Source: an uncultured Eubacteriales bacterium (lineage in GTDB: Bacteria > Bacillota > Clostridia > Christensenellales > QALW01). From it: DNA of 64,000 nt. A program made the position numbers and the translations under genes. The notes beneath the pieces were generated by a model. The model ran no database searches. It was given only the letters and a program-made list of their open reading frames with translations, and had not been told where the DNA came from. Positions 61,719 through 64,000 of this stretch are shown piece by piece. Location of the stretch: assembly GCA_900547955.1 (NCBI GenBank), contig URIR01000004.1, positions 29,784 through 93,783 of the forward strand, written 5' to 3'. The number at the start of each line of letters is the position of its first letter. The first letter of the stretch is position 1.

Positions 61719-63824
61719 ATGAAACAGAAATATTTCAGTCCCAGCCTTTTCTGGGATTTCTTCAAGCAGATAAAGCTTACAGGCATAGTATTAACCGCAG
61801 TATTATGCATAATTACCGCAGTACCCATTTTTGTGCAGTATCTTTCAATTGATTCTGCCGGCATAGTCATTCAAATATCCGAGATTACGCCCGTGCTTTA
61901 CGTCGCTATATATTTTATCCCCATAATATTCATGGCGGGCATTTTTAAATTTCTCAATAAGCGCAAGGACAGCGATTTCTTTCACAGTCTTCCCCCTACC
62001 AGGCTATGCACCTTCCTTTCAGGCTGTCTCGCTTCTTTTTGCTGGAGTTTGATAACCATCGTATCCATGGTGCTTATAGGCTATTTAAGCATGCTGATAT
62101 GCGGATTGAACTGCTCCGGCGCTTATATAGGCTATTTAATTGCTTATAATGCGGTGGTAGCTTTAGCTATAACAGGCTGCGCTTCCATTGCCCTCAGCGC
62201 TACCGGAACGCTGCTGCCCGGCTTATGCCTGACGTTTATTATAATGTTCCTGCCCCGGTTCATTCTAGTTATGATTAACATTACGGTGCGCCAGCAGAGC
62301 ATAATAGCCAGCGCTCTAAACGACGGCCTGCTGTTTAATCAGAATTATAACTTCATAACGGCGCCCCTGTTCAGTATGCTGGCCTCAGGCTATTCAAGCG
62401 CTACAAGTCTTCCAGCATTTGCAGGCGGATATATCTATACGGCCGTACTGGGCTTAATATATATACTGCTCGGAGCGCTCGCTTTCCGCGCCAGAAAGAG
62501 CGAAAGCGCAGAAAAAAGCGCGCCTAATAAAGTACTGCAGCATATTTACCGACTCTTGATAACCCTGCCTACCCTGCTTGCAGCTTCCATTATTTTAATA
62601 ACCGGCTCAGGAGAAAGCAGCCTGGTTGTTATATTAATCGTATTATCCGTGATAATATATTATGTGTATGAGGCTATAACCACCAAAAGCTTTAAAAGCA
62701 TGCTTAAAGCCACTCCCCTTTTTCTGGCAGATATAGCAGTTTGCGCAGTAGTTTGCCTGGCGTCATACGGAATTACTCAAAGCGTGCTTAATAACACTCC
62801 TGAAGCGGACCAAATAAGCCATATCGAGATAAACGTATCAAACGACAGCGACTATTACAGCACGCCCTCCTATACGCAGGCTCTGCAGCAAACCGTTCAG
62901 TATAAGGATAAGGACATTATTGCGCTTGCCTGCGAAAAGCTGCATGAGACCGCGCAGACTGCAATAGTAATAAAAAACAACCCTACAACAAATGAGTACA
63001 TTTCGGGACGCTATATAACGTTTGTACTGAAATCCGGCGCTAAAGTGACCCGCGTCGTAGATTTCGGAGATAAAGCAGCTCAATTTGAAAGCCTGCTTTG
63101 GAACGAGCCGCAATATGTTGAAAATCTGCTCAAGCTGCCTGAAGACAGTCAGATAACAAGCATAAATAACGCATGGCCCATGCGTTTAGAACAAGCACAG
63201 CTCAAGGCTCTCTGGGACAGCTTCAAAAACGAATATTACTCCCTGCCCGACCAAACAAAAGCGCAGGTTATAGCTCAGTCTCAGAGTGAAGGCGCTTCTC
63301 CCTTTGCAATAAACGTTATGGGCAGCGTAGGGCTGACCTCCTGGAACAGCCAATATTGCATTACCTCGCTTACCCCGCAAACCTTTAAGCTTGCCGCTAA
63401 GTACGCTAACGATGAAAAAAACCTCAGCAGCTTTAAGGCGCAGCTGGACCAATTACAGAAAACTGCGGTTGAATCTGGCCAATATGACGTTTATTTAGAT
63501 ATTGGCTTTTACAATATATCCGGATTGGACTTACCGAACGAGGAAATTGCAGAAATTCTTCAAAATGGATATTCAACGGCCGTTTATGCAGAAGACAGCC
63601 GACTGATGCCCCTCATTGAGCACTTAAAAAGCTGCGCGCTGGAAGAAGCTCAGCCAGACCAAGCAATATTAACTCTTAACTTAATAACCTATGAACGCGA
63701 AAACGGTCAGGACTATTACACCCGTTCTGACGAAAGCCTTATAATAATAAGCGTTGACCAGGATAATTTGGAAACTATTATCAATCTGCTCTTTCCTGAA
63801 GAAGCTGACGCCGAAGCCGCTTAA
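61719..63824 (+). CDS. ABC transporter permease with large extracytoplasmic domain
   Basis: A 701-residue membrane protein starting at ATG 61719 behind GAGGAGA. The N-terminal 360 residues carry around 8-9 hydrophobic segments (for example KLTGIVLTAVLCIITAVPIFV, LYVAIYFIPIIFMAGIF). HSLPPTRLCTFLSGCLASF resembles the conserved segment of ABC-2 permeases in Firmicutes. Residues from about 375 to the end look soluble and mixed alpha/beta and probably lie outside the cell. It completes the YtrA-type operon. Confidence 0.82.
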   Translation: MKQKYFSPSLFWDFFKQIKLTGIVLTAVLCIITAVPIFVQYLSIDSAGIVIQISEITPVLYVAIYFIPIIFMAGIFKFLNKRKDSDFFHSLPPTRLCTFLSGCLASFCWSLITIVSMVLIGYLSMLICGLNCSGAYIGYLIAYNAVVALAITGCASIALSATGTLLPGLCLTFIIMFLPRFILVMINITVRQQSIIASALNDGLLFNQNYNFITAPLFSMLASGYSSATSLPAFAGGYIYTAVLGLIYILLGALAFRARKSESAEKSAPNKVLQHIYRLLITLPTLLAASIILITGSGESSLVVILIVLSVIIYYVYEAITTKSFKSMLKATPLFLADIAVCAVVCLASYGITQSVLNNTPEADQISHIEINVSNDSDYYSTPSYTQALQQTVQYKDKDIIALACEKLHETAQTAIVIKNNPTTNEYISGRYITFVLKSGAKVTRVVDFGDKAAQFESLLWNEPQYVENLLKLPEDSQITSINNAWPMRLEQAQLKALWDSFKNEYYSLPDQTKAQVIAQSQSEGASPFAINVMGSVGLTSWNSQYCITSLTPQTFKLAAKYANDEKNLSSFKAQLDQLQKTAVESGQYDVYLDIGFYNISGLDLPNEEIAEILQNGYSTAVYAEDSRLMPLIEHLKSCALEEAQPDQAILTLNLITYERENGQDYYTRSDESLIIISVDQDNLETIINLLFPEEADAEAA

Positions 63825-63946
63825 AAAGCTCTAGCGTCGGTAAAAGGATAGCAGCACGGTCAGAAATATTCAGTTTTGCGCACCTGCTGCGGTATCTTCA
63901 AATCCATCCCTCTTTAAAAACGCCTGAGGATTACAGCGCCATAGCA

Positions 63947-64000
63947 GGTGAATTTAAAAGGCTTCCGTCATAATTATGACGGAAGCCTTTTAAATTCACC
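63947..64000. terminator. Perfect 54-bp palindrome at the window end
   Basis: 63947-64000 is a perfect palindrome of two 27-base arms around AATT, starting GGTGAATTTAAAAGG and containing GGCTTCCGTCAT/ATGACGGAAGCC flanked by AAAA and TTTT. It works as a terminator for either strand, probably between the ABC operon and a gene beyond the window. It may extend past the window edge. Confidence 0.8.

Noticed and set aside
1..64000. tRNA, rRNA, CRISPR arrays, transposases, phage genes
   Set aside because: Scanned for tRNA T-loop words, regular spaced repeats and transposase or integrase motifs; none was seen apart from the cloverleaf palindrome, which lacks tRNA consensus bases.

Overview
The window looks like a chromosomal segment of an anaerobic, endospore-forming member of the Clostridia (Bacillota). 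The evidence is gene content and order: dacF-punA-deoB-spoIIM, nadK-argR-recN-spoIVB-spo0A, gpr-spoIIP opposite rpsT, era-yqzL-recO, ylmE-sepF-divIVA, yloU-yloV opposite rpmB, and ruvCAB-queA are blocks typical of spore-forming Firmicutes. Pyruvate phosphate dikinase, FeoAB, and a tryptophan T-box fit an anaerobic low-to-moderate GC Firmicute. No phage, IS transposase, CRISPR array, rRNA or tRNA gene was seen. The genus cannot be named from sequence alone.

Layout. 1-9.3 kb (minus): cell wall carboxypeptidase (partial), purine salvage, SpoIIM, Spo0A, SpoIVB, RecN, ArgR, NAD kinase. 9.4-18.1 kb (minus): a metallo-beta-lactamase-fold protein, DivIVA, SepF, YggS and a HlyD-like protein (division cluster), an SGNH hydrolase and PpdK with an unusual leader. 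18.3-26 kb (minus): RecO, YqzL, Era, a PfkB sugar kinase, an O-antigen-ligase-like protein, a HAD phosphatase, MurI, SpoIIP, Gpr. 26-31 kb: rpsT, CsaA-like, GNAT, patatin, a membrane zinc-site protein and a TraB/GumN lipoprotein. 31-36 kb (minus): a small unit of unknown function (DUF4282-like, DUF5685-like, J-domain) and FeoBA. 36-44 kb: YloUV, rpmB, a T-box-controlled trpBA operon, queA-ruvBAC. 44-49 kb (plus): argGH behind an ARG-box promoter, a large cloverleaf-shaped palindrome, a polysaccharide flippase. 49-52 kb (minus): ThiI with its cysteine desulfurase. 52-57.4 kb (plus): a zinc-ribbon surface protein, NrdR, PgeF, RecG. 57.5-60 kb (minus): RecX-AcpS-NnrE/NnrD. 60.4-64 kb (plus): a YtrA-type GntR regulator with its ABC transporter.

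How the genes connect. ArgR (8.0-8.5 kb) probably controls argGH through a palindrome overlapping the -35 of the argG promoter. ThiI and the adjacent NifS/IscS-type desulfurase form a sulfur-transfer pair for tRNA 4-thiouridine. Spo0A, SpoIVB, SpoIIM, SpoIIP and Gpr span the sporulation programme from initiation to germination.

Most notable observations: (1) TrpA in the T-box operon has lost both catalytic acids (Glu49 to Gly, Asp60 to Glu, E. coli/Salmonella numbering) and most phosphate-binding loops, so trpBA may be an indole-scavenging module with a pseudo-enzyme alpha subunit; (2) Spo0A has an intact DNA-binding domain but a receiver domain lacking the acidic metal pocket and most of helix 1; (3) a 142-bp palindrome at 46909-47050 folds into a 40-bp stem topped by three perfect triloop hairpins; (4) ppdK is preceded by a 19-codon reading frame embedded in hairpins. 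All start choices and functions are read from sequence and family knowledge; no searches were run.
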